Source of the DNA: Geobacter sp.
GTDB lineage: Bacteria > Desulfobacterota > Desulfuromonadia > Geobacterales > DSM-12255
DNA: 64,000 nucleotides
Direction of reading: 5' to 3'
Assembly (NCBI GenBank): GCA_009684525.1
Contig: WKKR01000001.1
Coordinates: 1-64,000 of the forward strand
Numbering within the stretch: the stretch's first letter is position 1; the number at the start of each line of letters is the position of its first letter. The notes below the pieces were generated by a model. The model was given only the letters and a program-made list of their open reading frames with translations, ran no database searches and was not told where the DNA came from. Position numbers and translations under genes: made by a program. Shown one piece after another: positions 1-8,951 of the stretch.

Positions 1-1
1 C

Positions 2-277
2 GAGGTCGAGAGTGGCACCATGGAGGCGTCCAAGTCAGGTGAGGCGCTGCAGGCAATCCTGGAGCAGATCAATGCGGTGAACATGCAGGTAAGTCAGATT
101 GCGACGGCAGCCGAGGAACAGACGGCCACCACTGCCGAGATCAGCAACAACATCCAGCAGATCAACGACGTGGTTCAGCACACCGCCCATGGTGCCCAGG
201 AGTCGGTCATTGCCGCCAACATGCTCTCCGGTCTGGCTGAAGAGCTGCAGCGGCTGGTGGGGCAGTTCAGGGTCTGA
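2..277 (+). CDS. Methyl-accepting chemotaxis protein, C-terminal end (cut by window edge)
   Basis: Partial gene whose 5' part lies outside the window; the frame is open from base 2. The 91 visible residues are the distal C-terminal helix of an MCP signalling domain, with the Ala/Glu-rich heptads seen in the two following MCPs, ending in LVGQFRV. It lacks a CheR/CheB-tethering NWETF-type pentapeptide. The protein would couple a membrane sensor to CheA/CheW. The DNA is almost identical to the end of the next MCP, so this is a recent tandem duplicate. The sensor domain cannot be judged from here. Confidence 0.9.
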   Translation, partial: EVESGTMEASKSGEALQAILEQINAVNMQVSQIATAAEEQTATTAEISNNIQQINDVVQHTAHGAQESVIAANMLSGLAEELQRLVGQFRV

Positions 278-354
278 CGCTTCCGGAACGAAACGGCGCG
301 ATGCGGGAATTATGAACTGAATTGCATATCCGGTAGCACTGAAGATGCACCCCC

Positions 355-393
355 AAGGGGGAGCAGGCCAATAACCTGCTCCCCCTTGTCGTT
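355..393 (+). terminator. Rho-independent terminator after partial MCP
   Basis: A 13-bp perfect stem (355-367 with 375-387) closes a 7-nt loop and is followed by a short T-rich stretch. The same module recurs at 2373-2411. Confidence 0.85.
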
Positions 394-480
394 TTCGGTG
401 GTTACTGCTGCGTGCTTTCGGAAAATGTCAACAATACTGGTACAATAGTTCGTAGCGAACAAGGTGTAGCCTCTATGTTC

Positions 481-507
481 TCAAGTTTTGTATGCATAAG
501 CCGAACA
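481..507 (+). promoter_or_regulatory. Sigma-28 (FliA)-type promoter for MCP at 649
   Basis: TCAAGTTT (481-488), an 11-bp spacer and GCCGAACA (500-507) match the E. coli-type FliA consensus TAAAGTTT-N11-GCCGATAA at 7/8 and 6/8 positions. It predicts a 5' leader of about 135 nt. The rest of 399-648 shows no coding signal. Confidence 0.65.
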
Positions 508-648
508 TTACTAATGAAGTCGGAAAACTTTGGAAATGTACGGAGGTTCGAGTAATTGCATGATTTGTTTTGCATTGGTTAGTCGGGTATCAAGAGGAAC
601 ATATCGAAAAAACAGGAGTATTACACTATCTACAGGAGAGGGGCATAT

Positions 649-2295
649 ATGAGAATATGGGCTGATTTAAAGGTGAAGGCAAAGATTATGTTCCTCGTCG
701 TTGCCGGTTGTCTGGGCCTCGTGATAGTTGGTCTGTTCGGGGTTTTGAACATGTCGCGGATGAGCGCAGCCGAGGAACAGCTCAAAAGTGGGCTGGAACA
801 TGTGGCTTTGCTGCAGGACATGAAAAACCATTTCCTGACAATGCGTCTTGATCTGGTTTACATGATGGCGCTGAAGGACCCGGCCAAGATCGAAGAGAAG
901 GAAAAGGATTTTTCTGCACAGGTGGCAAACGTCAAGGAAAAGCTGGACAAATATGAAAAATACGATCTGCTTCCGGTTGAAAGGGAGCAGGTCAAGTCCT
1001 TTATCCAGGGGTTTGAGGCTTATGTAGTCGAAGGAACGAAAATGGCGCAGATGGCCAAGCAGGTGCACAGCGGTGGGAATGGCACAGGGGTCGATGAGGT
1101 GATCGCATTTGCCACCAATACGGTTGCACCGATCTATGTCAAGCCCGCTGCGGTGATCTCCGATATGGTGGCCAACAATATCAAGGAAGCCGATGAACTG
1201 TATCAGAATGATGTCAAGAATTTCAAGCAGTCAAGGATAATACTCCTGCTCTCCGTTGTTGTGGTAGTGGTTTGTGCACTCCTTGCCGGCAACCTCATCG
1301 CCAATTCGGTATCCAGGCCGCTGCAGTCGGTGTTCGGGACCCTCAAGGAAGTGGCGGCGGGGAACCTGGCGGCCCGTTCCGACATCACCAGCCGCGACGA
1401 GATGGGGATGCTGGCCACAGAGGTGAACGAAACCTGTGGCAAGCTGCGGGAGGTAATCTCCATGGTGGCGAGCAACAGTGAGCGTGTCGCCTCTGCCGCG
1501 ACCCAGCTCCACTCCACTTCGGCGGAGATGGCCAGCGGCGCCGAGGAGATGGCGGCTCAGGCGAGCACCGTTGCCACGGCCAGCGAAGAGATGTCCGCCA
1601 CCAGTGGCGATATCGCCAACAGCTGCCATGCTGCTGCCGATGGGGCACTGCACGCCAGTCAGACCGCCCAGGACGGTTCTGCGGTGGTGGAGAATACCGT
1701 TCAGGTGATGAGCCGGATTGCCGGCCGGGTACAGGAGACGGCCAAGACCGTGGAGAGCCTGGGGGCACGGAGCGACCAGATCGGCGAGATCATCGGCACT
1801 ATCCAGGATATAGCGGATCAGACCAACCTCCTGGCGCTGAACGCGGCCATCGAGGCGGCGCGTGCCGGCGAGCAGGGGCGTGGCTTTGCGGTGGTGGCCG
1901 ACGAGGTGCGGGCGCTGGCCGAGCGGACTACCAAGGCGACCCGTGAGATCGGCGAGATGATCAAGGCGATCCAGAACGAGACCAAGGCAGCGGTGGCAGC
2001 CATGGAAGAAGGGGTACGCGAGGTCGAGAGTGGCACCATGGAGGCGTCCAAGTCAGGCGAGGCGCTGCAGGCAATCCTGGAGCAGATCAATGCGGTGAAC
2101 ATGCAGGTAAGTCAGATTGCGACGGCAGCCGAGGAACAGACGGCCACCACTGCCGAGATCAGCAACAACATCCAGCAGATCAACGACGTGGTTCAGCACA
2201 CCGCCCATGGTGCCCAGGAGTCGGTCATTGCCGCCAACATGCTCTCCGGTCTGGCTGAAGAGCTGCAGCGGCTGGTGGGGCAGTTCAGGGTCTGA
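649..2295 (+). CDS. Methyl-accepting chemotaxis protein (4HB-type sensor, HAMP, MCP signal)
   Basis: Complete 548-residue transmembrane chemoreceptor. TM1 is about residues 13-34, followed by a helical periplasmic sensor of about 160 residues (four-helix-bundle type), TM2 about 197-219, HAMP about 217-270, and a long signalling coiled coil whose hairpin tip (about 385-420) carries the conserved [20 protein letters not shown] segment that binds CheA/CheW. There is no C-terminal pentapeptide. The start at 649 is supported by an AGGAGAGG ribosome site. The gene sits in a tandem array with the preceding partial MCP and the next MCP. HAMP and signalling parts are nearly identical between copies while the sensor differs, so ligand specificity has probably diverged. 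The ligand is unknown. Confidence 0.95.
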   Translation: MRIWADLKVKAKIMFLVVAGCLGLVIVGLFGVLNMSRMSAAEEQLKSGLEHVALLQDMKNHFLTMRLDLVYMMALKDPAKIEEKEKDFSAQVANVKEKLDKYEKYDLLPVEREQVKSFIQGFEAYVVEGTKMAQMAKQVHSGGNGTGVDEVIAFATNTVAPIYVKPAAVISDMVANNIKEADELYQNDVKNFKQSRIILLLSVVVVVVCALLAGNLIANSVSRPLQSVFGTLKEVAAGNLAARSDITSRDEMGMLATEVNETCGKLREVISMVASNSERVASAATQLHSTSAEMASGAEEMAAQASTVATASEEMSATSGDIANSCHAAADGALHASQTAQDGSAVVENTVQVMSRIAGRVQETAKTVESLGARSDQIGEIIGTIQDIADQTNLLALNAAIEAARAGEQGRGFAVVADEVRALAERTTKATREIGEMIKAIQNETKAAVAAMEEGVREVESGTMEASKSGEALQAILEQINAVNMQVSQIATAAEEQTATTAEISNNIQQINDVVQHTAHGAQESVIAANMLSGLAEELQRLVGQFRV

Positions 2296-2416
2296 CGCTT
2301 CCGGAACGAAACGGCGCGATGCGGGAATTATGAACTGAATTGTATATCCGGTAGCACTGAAGATGCACCCTCAAGGGGGAGCAGGCCAATAACCTGCTCC
2401 CCCTTGTCGTTTTCGG
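2019..2416. repeat. Direct repeat, copy 2 (MCP 3' end plus terminator)
   Basis: Partner of the repeat at 1-398. The coding part also closely resembles the end of the third MCP (4035-4311), but that gene lacks the shared terminator module. Confidence 0.9.
2373..2411 (+). terminator. Rho-independent terminator after MCP
   Basis: A 13-bp stem (2373-2385 with 2393-2405) and 7-nt loop are followed by a T-rich stretch. It is a copy of the module at 355-393. Confidence 0.85.
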
Positions 2417-2465
2417 ATCTATGAATGTGTGCCAAAGTGCTGCAACTATCTGTCTGCAATACGAT

Positions 2466-2508
2466 ATAAGGGTTATCGAATATAGTAATAAGGGAAACCC
2501 TTATTTTT
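2466..2508 (+). promoter_or_regulatory. Alternative-hairpin element before third MCP
   Basis: The segment CCCTTAT (2498-2504) can pair either with 2488-2494 (AAA loop, stem extendable to 8 bp from 2487, then a T run: terminator-like) or with ATAAGGGTT at 2466-2474. Two mutually exclusive structures are therefore possible. It lies just upstream of the sigma-28-like promoter, so it could be a second terminator for the upstream MCP. An attenuator role is speculative. Confidence 0.4.
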
Positions 2509-2511
2509 GTC

Positions 2512-2538
2512 TAAAGTGTTTGTAATAATCGGCGATTA
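2512..2538 (+). promoter_or_regulatory. Sigma-28 (FliA)-type promoter for MCP at 2665
   Basis: TAAAGTGT (2512-2519), an 11-bp spacer and GGCGATTA (2531-2538) match the FliA consensus at 7/8 and 6/8. The leader would be about 120 nt, like that of the upstream paralogue. Confidence 0.65.
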
Positions 2539-2664
2539 GTCAACTATCGCATGTTTTTCATAAGGTCATATGATGCATACGCAATGGGGCGGATTATTAT
2601 CCTTCAAAGAGTTGACGCAGTATTGATAACGTAACCCCTCGAGGTCACGTTAAAGGAGATGCAG

Positions 2665-4311
2665 ATGAGATTCTGGGCAGATCTGAAAGTAAGGAACAAG
2701 ATATTGGCGTTGGTGGTGGCAGGGTGTGTCGCTCTTGTGATCGTAGGCTCGGTTGGCCTTATGAACATGCAGAAGATGAACAAGGCCGAGGGTGAATTGA
2801 TGCAAGGGCTTGAGGACGTGGCTCTGCTGCAGGACCTGAAAAACCATTTTCTGGCCATGCGCCTCGACCTGGTTTACATGATGGTGCTCAAGGATCCGGC
2901 CAAGATAGATGAAAAAGAAAAGGATTTTGTCAGCCAGATCGAAAATGTGCGGAAGAAACTGGAAACGTATCGTAAGAATGAGCTTAGTGAGAAAGAAATC
3001 GAGCAGATCTCTGCATTTACCAAGGGGTTCGAGTCGTATGTGGCTGAAGGGACAAAGCTCGGTCAGATGGCGAAACAGGCGAACTCCGGAGGGAGTGCCG
3101 TTTCGGCAAGCGACGTCATTGCGTTCGCTACCGGTACGGTTGCTCCGATCTATGGCAAGCCGGCTGAAGTAATAGCGGAGATGGTCGCGCAGCATATCAA
3201 GGAGGGCGAAGGCATATTCCAGCGCGATACTGCTAGCTACAAGCAGTCTCGGTTACTGCTGCTCGCTGCTGTGATTGTCATCGTGATCCTGGCCCTTATG
3301 GGAGGTACGCTTATCGCCAACTCGATATCAGGGCCGTTGAAATCGGTATTCGGGACCCTGCAGGAGGTGGCGGCAGGCAACCTGGCTGCCCGTTCCCACA
3401 TCACGAGCCGTGACGAGATGGGTCTGTTGGCCGCAGAGGTGAATGCCACTGCCGGAAAGCTGAGTGAGGTAATCTCCATGGTGGCGAGCAACAGTGAGCG
3501 TGTCGCTTCTGCTGCGACCCAGCTCCACTCCACTTCGGCGGAGATGGCCAGCGGCGCCGAGGAGATGGCAGCCCAGGCAGGGACTGTTGCCACGGCCAGC
3601 GAAGAGATGTCTGCCACCAGCGGCGATATCGCCAACAGCTGTCACAATGCTGCCAATGGGGCACTACACGCCAGTCAGACCGCCCAGGACGGTTCTGCGG
3701 TGGTGGAGAACACCGTTCAGGTGATGAGCCGGATTGCCGGCCGGGTACAGGAGACGGCCAAGACCGTGGAGAGCCTGGGGGCACGGAGCGACCAGATCGG
3801 CGAGATCATCGGCACTATCGAGGACATTGCCGACCAGACCAACCTCCTGGCGCTGAACGCGGCCATCGAGGCGGCGCGTGCCGGCGAGCAGGGGCGGGGC
3901 TTTGCGGTGGTGGCCGACGAAGTGCGGGCGCTGGCCGAGCGGACCACCAAGGCGACCCGCGAGATAGGCGAGATGATCAAGGCGATCCAGAATGAGACCA
4001 AAGCAGCGGTGGCAGCCATGGATGAGGGGGTGCGCGAGGTCGAGAGCGGCACCATGGAGGCGTCCAAGTCAGGCGAGGCGCTGCAGGCAATCCTGGAGCA
4101 GATCAATGCGGTGAACATGCAGGTAAGCCAGATTGCGACGGCAGCCGAGGAACAGACGGCCACCACTGCCGAGATCAGCAACAACATCCAGCAGATCAAC
4201 GACGTGGTGCAGCACACCGCCCATGGTGCTCAGGAGTCGGTCGTTGCCGCCAACATGCTCTCCGGTCTGGCTGAAGATCTGCAGCGGTTGGTGGGGCAGT
4301 TCAGGGTGTAG
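2665..4311 (+). CDS. Methyl-accepting chemotaxis protein (4HB-type sensor, HAMP, MCP signal)
   Basis: Paralogue of the MCP at 649-2295 with the same order: TM1, roughly 160-residue helical periplasmic sensor, TM2, HAMP, signalling hairpin, C-terminus LVGQFRV without pentapeptide. The sensor half has clearly diverged from its neighbour (insertions and many substitutions). From mid-HAMP onward the two differ at only scattered positions. An ATG at 2659 is in frame, but it abuts the AAAGGAG ribosome site. The ATG at 2665 has proper spacing and aligns with the paralogue's N-terminus, so I chose it. It probably shares CheA/CheW partners with the other receptors in the block. Confidence 0.93.
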   Translation: MRFWADLKVRNKILALVVAGCVALVIVGSVGLMNMQKMNKAEGELMQGLEDVALLQDLKNHFLAMRLDLVYMMVLKDPAKIDEKEKDFVSQIENVRKKLETYRKNELSEKEIEQISAFTKGFESYVAEGTKLGQMAKQANSGGSAVSASDVIAFATGTVAPIYGKPAEVIAEMVAQHIKEGEGIFQRDTASYKQSRLLLLAAVIVIVILALMGGTLIANSISGPLKSVFGTLQEVAAGNLAARSHITSRDEMGLLAAEVNATAGKLSEVISMVASNSERVASAATQLHSTSAEMASGAEEMAAQAGTVATASEEMSATSGDIANSCHNAANGALHASQTAQDGSAVVENTVQVMSRIAGRVQETAKTVESLGARSDQIGEIIGTIEDIADQTNLLALNAAIEAARAGEQGRGFAVVADEVRALAERTTKATREIGEMIKAIQNETKAAVAAMDEGVREVESGTMEASKSGEALQAILEQINAVNMQVSQIATAAEEQTATTAEISNNIQQINDVVQHTAHGAQESVVAANMLSGLAEDLQRLVGQFRV

Positions 4312-4477
4312 GTCGTTGCTGCCTCCTGCCGGTCCGGGGACAATTCTCTGAGATTGAGAGGATTGACGGACTGTCTTTGAAATCTTGATAGCTCCGTTGG
4401 GATGAAGGTCTCGCGACGGTTTTGTATTCAGTCAATAAACGATATCGCACTATATATCGTAATGTGATTCTGCATAT

Positions 4478-4511
4478 AAGGACAATCCTGAAAAGGTTTG
4501 TCCTTTTTTGT
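4478..4511 (+). terminator. Terminator after third MCP
   Basis: AAGGACAA (4478-4485) pairs with TTGTCCTT (4498-4505), with a small inner stem, followed by a run of T. This gene does not carry the terminator module of its two upstream paralogues. Confidence 0.7.
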
Positions 4512-4912
4512 ATAAGTAGATTCATTGATATGTGCAATAAGTTTAAACAAGCAAGACAGTATATGATACTTAACCATATATTGCGTATACACTAAAATAT
4601 ATTAGCAACTATTTACAAATAAATTTAAGCTGTAATACTACTACTATATGAAAATAATATAAACATAGTTACATATGGTCGTTTGTTATATGTCAGTATT
4701 GTTTTATTGATATGTAATTGTTGGAGGCTGCCGGCAGTATCCACGAATGGCTTGACCATGGAGCCAGACATTGAAAACTGTTCCAGGAAATCGATGATCA
4801 AGACGTCGAGTGCTTACTGAAACGTAGGGATTTTTGTGATCGCGGGCCATAACATTTACCGATATATCTCAGGTTCAACCATCGCATTGCTTGTCGTGTC
4901 ACGGGCGGAATC
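4511..4912. other. AT-rich non-coding spacer
   Basis: About 400 bases without a convincing gene. The first 200 are much richer in A+T than the surrounding coding DNA, with many TA-rich runs. I find no clear sigma-28 site, riboswitch or repeat. It presumably holds the promoter of the downstream kinase/regulator pair. Confidence 0.5.
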
Positions 4913-5599
4913 ATGAATAAACTGCTACTTTGCGCACAACTGGAGTCGGCACGGGAGCATGAGCGAAAAGCGATCTCCCGGGAGATTCATGATGAATTGG
5001 GACAATTGCTGACGGGGCTTGCGTTCGAGATCTCGTGGCTGCACAGGAAGTTGCCAGCAGGAAACAGAGAACTTTCTGAGCGGATCAAGGGGATGAAGGC
5101 GCTTGTCGATGCCGGAATCAAGGAGGTACAGAAGATTTCGGCAGGCTTGCGCCCCCGGTATCTGGATGACGTTGGCACGAGAGCAGCCCTTGACTGGGAA
5201 ACCGGCCAGTTTACCAATAGGACGGGTATCCGGTGTACACAGGCAATCGACATAAGCGACTCCGATCTCCCTCCGGACTTTTCCGCAGAAATATTTCGGA
5301 TCTTCCAGGAGGCCCTCACCAATGTCGCCCGTCACAGTCGGGCAACGGACGTTGCCATTTCTCTGAAGCACACCAGGGGAGGGTTGGAGTTGGAGATACG
5401 CGACAATGGCAGAGGGATTGCGCAACATGAAATCGATTCCCCCTGTGCATATGGTTTGATGGGGATGCGGGAACGCGCAGAGATGCTGGGTGGTAAGCTG
5501 CGGATATCAGGGAGTCACGGAACAGGGACAACGGTGACGGTTACCATCCCTCTGGAAGAAGAGGAGATCCGACAACATGCGTATCCTGATAGTAGATGA
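4913..5599 (+). CDS. Soluble histidine kinase, NarX/DegS-like (HisKA_3 + HATPase_c)
   Basis: A short 228-residue kinase with the HisKA_3 phosphoacceptor motif REIHDELGQ (His about 26) almost at its N-terminus and a HATPase domain with N box (VARHSRA), G1 box DNGRGI and G2 box YGLMGMRERAEMLGG. There is no membrane segment and no sensor domain, so its input must come from a partner or from sequence upstream of the chosen start; the frame remains open for some codons upstream, without a better start codon. It overlaps the response regulator by 23 bases, which makes a two-component pair very likely. Its position between MCPs suggests a link to chemotaxis or motility gene control, but this is inference. 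Confidence 0.88.
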   Translation: MNKLLLCAQLESAREHERKAISREIHDELGQLLTGLAFEISWLHRKLPAGNRELSERIKGMKALVDAGIKEVQKISAGLRPRYLDDVGTRAALDWETGQFTNRTGIRCTQAIDISDSDLPPDFSAEIFRIFQEALTNVARHSRATDVAISLKHTRGGLELEIRDNGRGIAQHEIDSPCAYGLMGMRERAEMLGGKLRISGSHGTGTTVTVTIPLEEEEIRQHAYPDSR

Positions 5600-6212
5600 T
5601 CATGCCATTGTCAGAAGAGGATTGGCTCAGATTCTTCTCGATGCCTTTGATGGGGTTTTCCGGCACGATGAGGCAAAAGACGGCCAGGAGGCATATGCAA
5701 AGGTCGTTGATCATAACTTTGATCTGGTTTTGATGGACATATCCCTTCCAGGGAGAAACGGATTAGAGGTGTTGAAGCAGCTCAAACAGATAAAACCGCA
5801 GTTGCCGGTCTTGATGCTCAGCATGCACCCGGAAGAGCAGTATGCAGTCCGGGCCTTGAAGGCCGGTGCTGCCGGGTATCTGACCAAAGGGAGTGCGCCG
5901 GATGAACTGGTGGCCGCTGTCAGGAGAGTCTTGCAAGGAGGGAAATATGTCAGCTCGACATTGTCTGAGCTGCTGGTGTCGGAGCTGGCAAATGGCATGC
6001 AGTGCAAGGAGAGGCATGAAACTCTTTCTGACCGGGAGTTCCAGGTCGGCTGTCGGATCGCTTCAGGCAAGACCATCACGGAGATCGCAACGGATCTGGT
6101 TCTGAGTGCAAAAACCGTCAGTACGTATCGGACACGGATCCTGGAAAAAATGCAGATGAAGAGCAACGCCGAAATAACCACCTATTTTATCCGGAATGGT
6201 CTTGTGGATTGA
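5577..6212 (+). CDS. NarL/FixJ-family response regulator (REC + LuxR-type HTH)
   Basis: The 211-residue protein has an N-terminal receiver (acidic pair DD about 7-8, phospho-acceptor Asp about 54 in LVLMDISLPG, Lys about 104 in YLTKGSA) and a C-terminal LuxR-type helix-turn-helix (LSDREFQV ... GKTITEIATDL ... KTVSTYRTRILEKM). It is a DNA-binding transcription regulator phosphorylated by the overlapping kinase. Its targets are unknown; the MCP that follows after about 170 bases is the obvious candidate. Confidence 0.93.
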   Translation: MRILIVDDHAIVRRGLAQILLDAFDGVFRHDEAKDGQEAYAKVVDHNFDLVLMDISLPGRNGLEVLKQLKQIKPQLPVLMLSMHPEEQYAVRALKAGAAGYLTKGSAPDELVAAVRRVLQGGKYVSSTLSELLVSELANGMQCKERHETLSDREFQVGCRIASGKTITEIATDLVLSAKTVSTYRTRILEKMQMKSNAEITTYFIRNGLVD

Positions 6213-6381
6213 CTCCCGGCTGCAGCCCCTACGGTCTGTAGGGATAGTGCTTACACAGAACAGCCTGTTTTCTGACGGTATTTTCAGCAGTGCACCGTCT
6301 TCAGTAAGCTTCCCCTTTTCCGAAGAGCCATCTAGTGCACGATCGGTGTATGAAGTCAGACGCGGAAAGGGAGGAGAGTCT

Positions 6382-8013
6382 ATGTTGCGCAATGTAAAAA
6401 TCGGGGTACGTCTTGTGGGAGGTTTCTTCCTGGTTGTGTTGATTACTGCGATAATCGGCACGTTGGGCTTCATCGACATAAAGAAGCTCGATGAAGCCAG
6501 CCTGGCCCTTTATGAGAAGGGGGTCCGTCCCCTGGAAGCAGTGGGGGAGATCAGCACCGCATTCCAGCGCCTCCGTGTCAACACCAGAGATATCATCATG
6601 GCGACGGATGGCGAAGAGGTTGATGAACACGGAACATTGATCAGGAAATATCGCGAAGAGATTGATGCTACGGCAATAGAACTGGAAAAGGGCCTGCCAG
6701 ACAACGAGTCGAAAAAACTGTTTGCCACCTTTGTTGATACTCGAAAAAACTATACCCCTCATCTCGACAAGATCGTCGAACTGGCGCGGGCAAACAGGGA
6801 TAAGGAAGCCCAACTCTACATGGAAGGTACCGCCGCCAGGCAAGCTGCCGATAATGAGATGGCTGCCATCGACAGCCTGTCGGCATATCTGGTCAAGAGC
6901 GTGGGAGCCGTGGCGAACCAGAACCATATTCTCAGCACACGAAGCGGCTGGATCATTACGGCACTCACTCTGACAGGGGCGATTGTTGCCTTTGTGCTGG
7001 GCCTGTTGCTCAGCCGCTCCATAACGGTTCCATTGCGTTCCTTGACAGCCCAGTCGACGCAGATTGCCTCCGGAGACCTGAGCGTGAAGATCACGCATAC
7101 CTCCGGCGACGAGATCGGCCAGTTGAGCGATGCGTTCCGAAACATGGCGGAAAACCTGCACACCACCATCAAGGAGGTAGCAGAGACATCGACCCAGGTT
7201 GCCTCTGCTGCCAATCAGCTGATGGCCAGCGCAGAGAGGATTGCGACTGGTGCCGAAGAAGTGGCTGCCCAGGCGGGTACAGTGGCGACAGCAGGAGAAG
7301 AGATGGCAGCCACCAGTGCCGACATTGCTCATAACTGCCAGATGGCGGCCGAGGGGAGCCACCAGGCAAGTAACACCGCTACTGCCGGAGCAGAGGTGGT
7401 CAATCTTACCGTGTCGGTGATGGGGCAGATTGCCGGGCGTGTCAAGGATACGGCGAGTGCTGTCGAAGGGCTCGGTTCCCGTAGCGATCAGATCGGTGCA
7501 ATTATCGGTACCATCGAGGATATTGCCGATCAGACCAATCTTTTGGCGCTGAACGCTGCGATCGAAGCGGCGAGGGCCGGTGAGCAAGGGCGTGGATTTG
7601 CCGTAGTTGCCGATGAGGTCCGGGCTCTTGCCGAACGGACCACCACGGCGACCCGTGAAATCGGCGAGATGATCAAGGCGATCCAGTCCGAGACCAAGAG
7701 TGCAGTGATGGCCATGGAAGAAGGGGTCCGGGAGGTGGAGCACGGTACCGATGAAGCAGCAAAATCAGGACAGGCACTCTCCGAGATCCTGGCTCAGATC
7801 AACAGCGTGGTCATGCAGGTGAACCAGGTGGCTACAGCTGCCGAAGAGCAGACAGCCACAACTGGTGATATCAGCAAAAATATTCACCAGATTACCGAAG
7901 TAGTGCAGGATACGGCCAACGGCGCCCATGAATCGGCCACCGCCGCGGGGCAACTGGCAGGTCTGGCAGAAAGCATGCAACGTCTTGTCGGACAATTCAA
8001 GTTGGCAGCCTGA
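6382..8013 (+). CDS. Methyl-accepting chemotaxis protein
   Basis: A 543-residue receptor with TM1 about residues 12-31, a periplasmic four-helix sensor (DUF/4HB_MCP type) to about 188, TM2 about 190-211, HAMP about 212-264 and the standard signalling hairpin ([20 protein letters not shown]). An in-frame start exists far upstream at 6196, but GGGAGGAG directly before 6382 and the typical MCP N-terminus (MLRNVKIGVRL) fix the start here. It belongs to a different subfamily from the three tandem MCPs, since its sensor and much of its signalling domain differ. No sigma-28 site was found upstream, so it may be expressed with, or controlled by, the preceding two-component pair. Confidence 0.93.
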   Translation: MLRNVKIGVRLVGGFFLVVLITAIIGTLGFIDIKKLDEASLALYEKGVRPLEAVGEISTAFQRLRVNTRDIIMATDGEEVDEHGTLIRKYREEIDATAIELEKGLPDNESKKLFATFVDTRKNYTPHLDKIVELARANRDKEAQLYMEGTAARQAADNEMAAIDSLSAYLVKSVGAVANQNHILSTRSGWIITALTLTGAIVAFVLGLLLSRSITVPLRSLTAQSTQIASGDLSVKITHTSGDEIGQLSDAFRNMAENLHTTIKEVAETSTQVASAANQLMASAERIATGAEEVAAQAGTVATAGEEMAATSADIAHNCQMAAEGSHQASNTATAGAEVVNLTVSVMGQIAGRVKDTASAVEGLGSRSDQIGAIIGTIEDIADQTNLLALNAAIEAARAGEQGRGFAVVADEVRALAERTTTATREIGEMIKAIQSETKSAVMAMEEGVREVEHGTDEAAKSGQALSEILAQINSVVMQVNQVATAAEEQTATTGDISKNIHQITEVVQDTANGAHESATAAGQLAGLAESMQRLVGQFKLAA

Positions 8014-8106
8014 CCCTCGCAGGGGAATCCGCGTGGCCCAAAAGAATTGCCAAGAAAGATTTATGGGTTGTTAATAGAAAGAATAGAGAATTTATGATCA
8101 TTCCTC

Positions 8107-8133
8107 TTAAGTTTTAAACTGTTTGGCCGAAAA
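8107..8133 (+). promoter_or_regulatory. Sigma-28 (FliA)-type promoter for cheW
   Basis: TTAAGTTT (8107-8114), an 11-bp spacer and GCCGAAAA (8126-8133) match FliA consensus at 7/8 and 7/8. This is the best of the four sites seen in the window. Confidence 0.75.
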
Positions 8134-8196
8134 ATGAGGTAAATGTGTTTTGTACAGTCTGATATATGTCGGAGTACGTATTAAGGGAGGTTGGAC

Positions 8197-8697
8197 ATGG
8201 CATTCGATGTTTCAACACAGGTACGAAGCAGTGGGACGGGCGATTCCCTTCACATGGTCGGATTTACCGTTGGCGGAGAGGAGTTCTGCATCGATATACT
8301 CAAGGTGCAGGAGATCATCCGGATGGTGGATATCACGGTGATGCCTAATGCCCCTGACTACGTCGAGGGGGTCATTAACCTGCGTGGCAAGATCATTCCC
8401 ATCATCGATTTCCGCAAGCGGATGCACCTGCCCTTCGCGGATAACATCAACGAGCAGAACCGCCGCATCGTAGTGGTGTCGTTCGGCAAGGTAACGGTTG
8501 GCCTGGTGGTGGACAAGGTCTCGCAGGTGATGAAGCTCAATGCGGACCAGGTTTCGGCTACTCCGGACGTGATCAAGGGATTCGATTCCGAGTGCCTGAT
8601 GGGCGTTGGCCGGGCAGCGGACAGACTGCTGATCCTGCTCGACGTGGAAAAGATGTTTCGCCAGGATGAGTTTGAAGGGCTTGCCGACGCAGCCTGA
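8197..8697 (+). CDS. cheW: Chemotaxis coupling protein CheW
   Basis: A 166-residue single CheW domain protein. After a short N-terminus it shows the family pattern FTVGGEEFCIDILKVQEI, then INLRGKIIPIIDFRKR and RIVVVSFGKVTVGLVVDKV. CheW links MCPs to the CheA kinase at the cytoplasmic face of receptor arrays. A TTG at 8191 is in frame but sits on the ribosome site AAGGGAGG; the ATG at 8197 has good spacing. No CheA, CheY, CheR or CheB gene lies in the window, so this is a satellite coupling protein serving the local MCPs. Confidence 0.95.
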   Translation: MAFDVSTQVRSSGTGDSLHMVGFTVGGEEFCIDILKVQEIIRMVDITVMPNAPDYVEGVINLRGKIIPIIDFRKRMHLPFADNINEQNRRIVVVSFGKVTVGLVVDKVSQVMKLNADQVSATPDVIKGFDSECLMGVGRAADRLLILLDVEKMFRQDEFEGLADAA

Positions 8698-8725
8698 CGG
8701 GTTTCTGACGACGAAGGGGAATGGG

Positions 8726-8754
8726 AAGGGCGGCCACTGTGCCGCCCTTTCTGT
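8726..8754 (+). terminator. Terminator after cheW
   Basis: AAGGGCGGC (8726-8734) pairs with GCCGCCCTT (8741-8749) around a 6-nt loop, followed by a T-rich stretch. Confidence 0.85.
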
Positions 8755-8951
8755 TTCTGATGTTTCAGAAGGTGCGTCTTTACCGGGTCCGCGACGAGTT
8801 TGCGAAGCTCGTTATTGCCGTTCAACGATTTCAGGGGTATGATCTTTTGAAGCCTACGTACTCATTTGAAGACTAGAGACTGCTCCCAGTAAATGTGATG
8901 GGTCCTCACGGTTTTCAAAGAACCATACACATACTTCCGGGGGAAAGAGTC

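Larger units (their letters stand above)
1..398. repeat. Direct repeat, copy 1 (MCP 3' end plus terminator)
   Basis: Bases 1-398 match 2019-2416 at a constant offset of 2018 with only three differences that I can see (near 40, 324 and 352). The match runs through the stop codon and terminator hairpin and stops sharply just after the terminator. Its left end is beyond the window. It reflects tandem duplication or gene conversion between neighbouring MCP genes. Confidence 0.9.

Noticed and set aside
6301-7743. 480-codon open frame on the minus strand opposite the fourth MCP
   Set aside because: It is antisense to conserved MCP coding sequence. The translated Cys/His/Gly-rich protein has no domain and no ribosome site.
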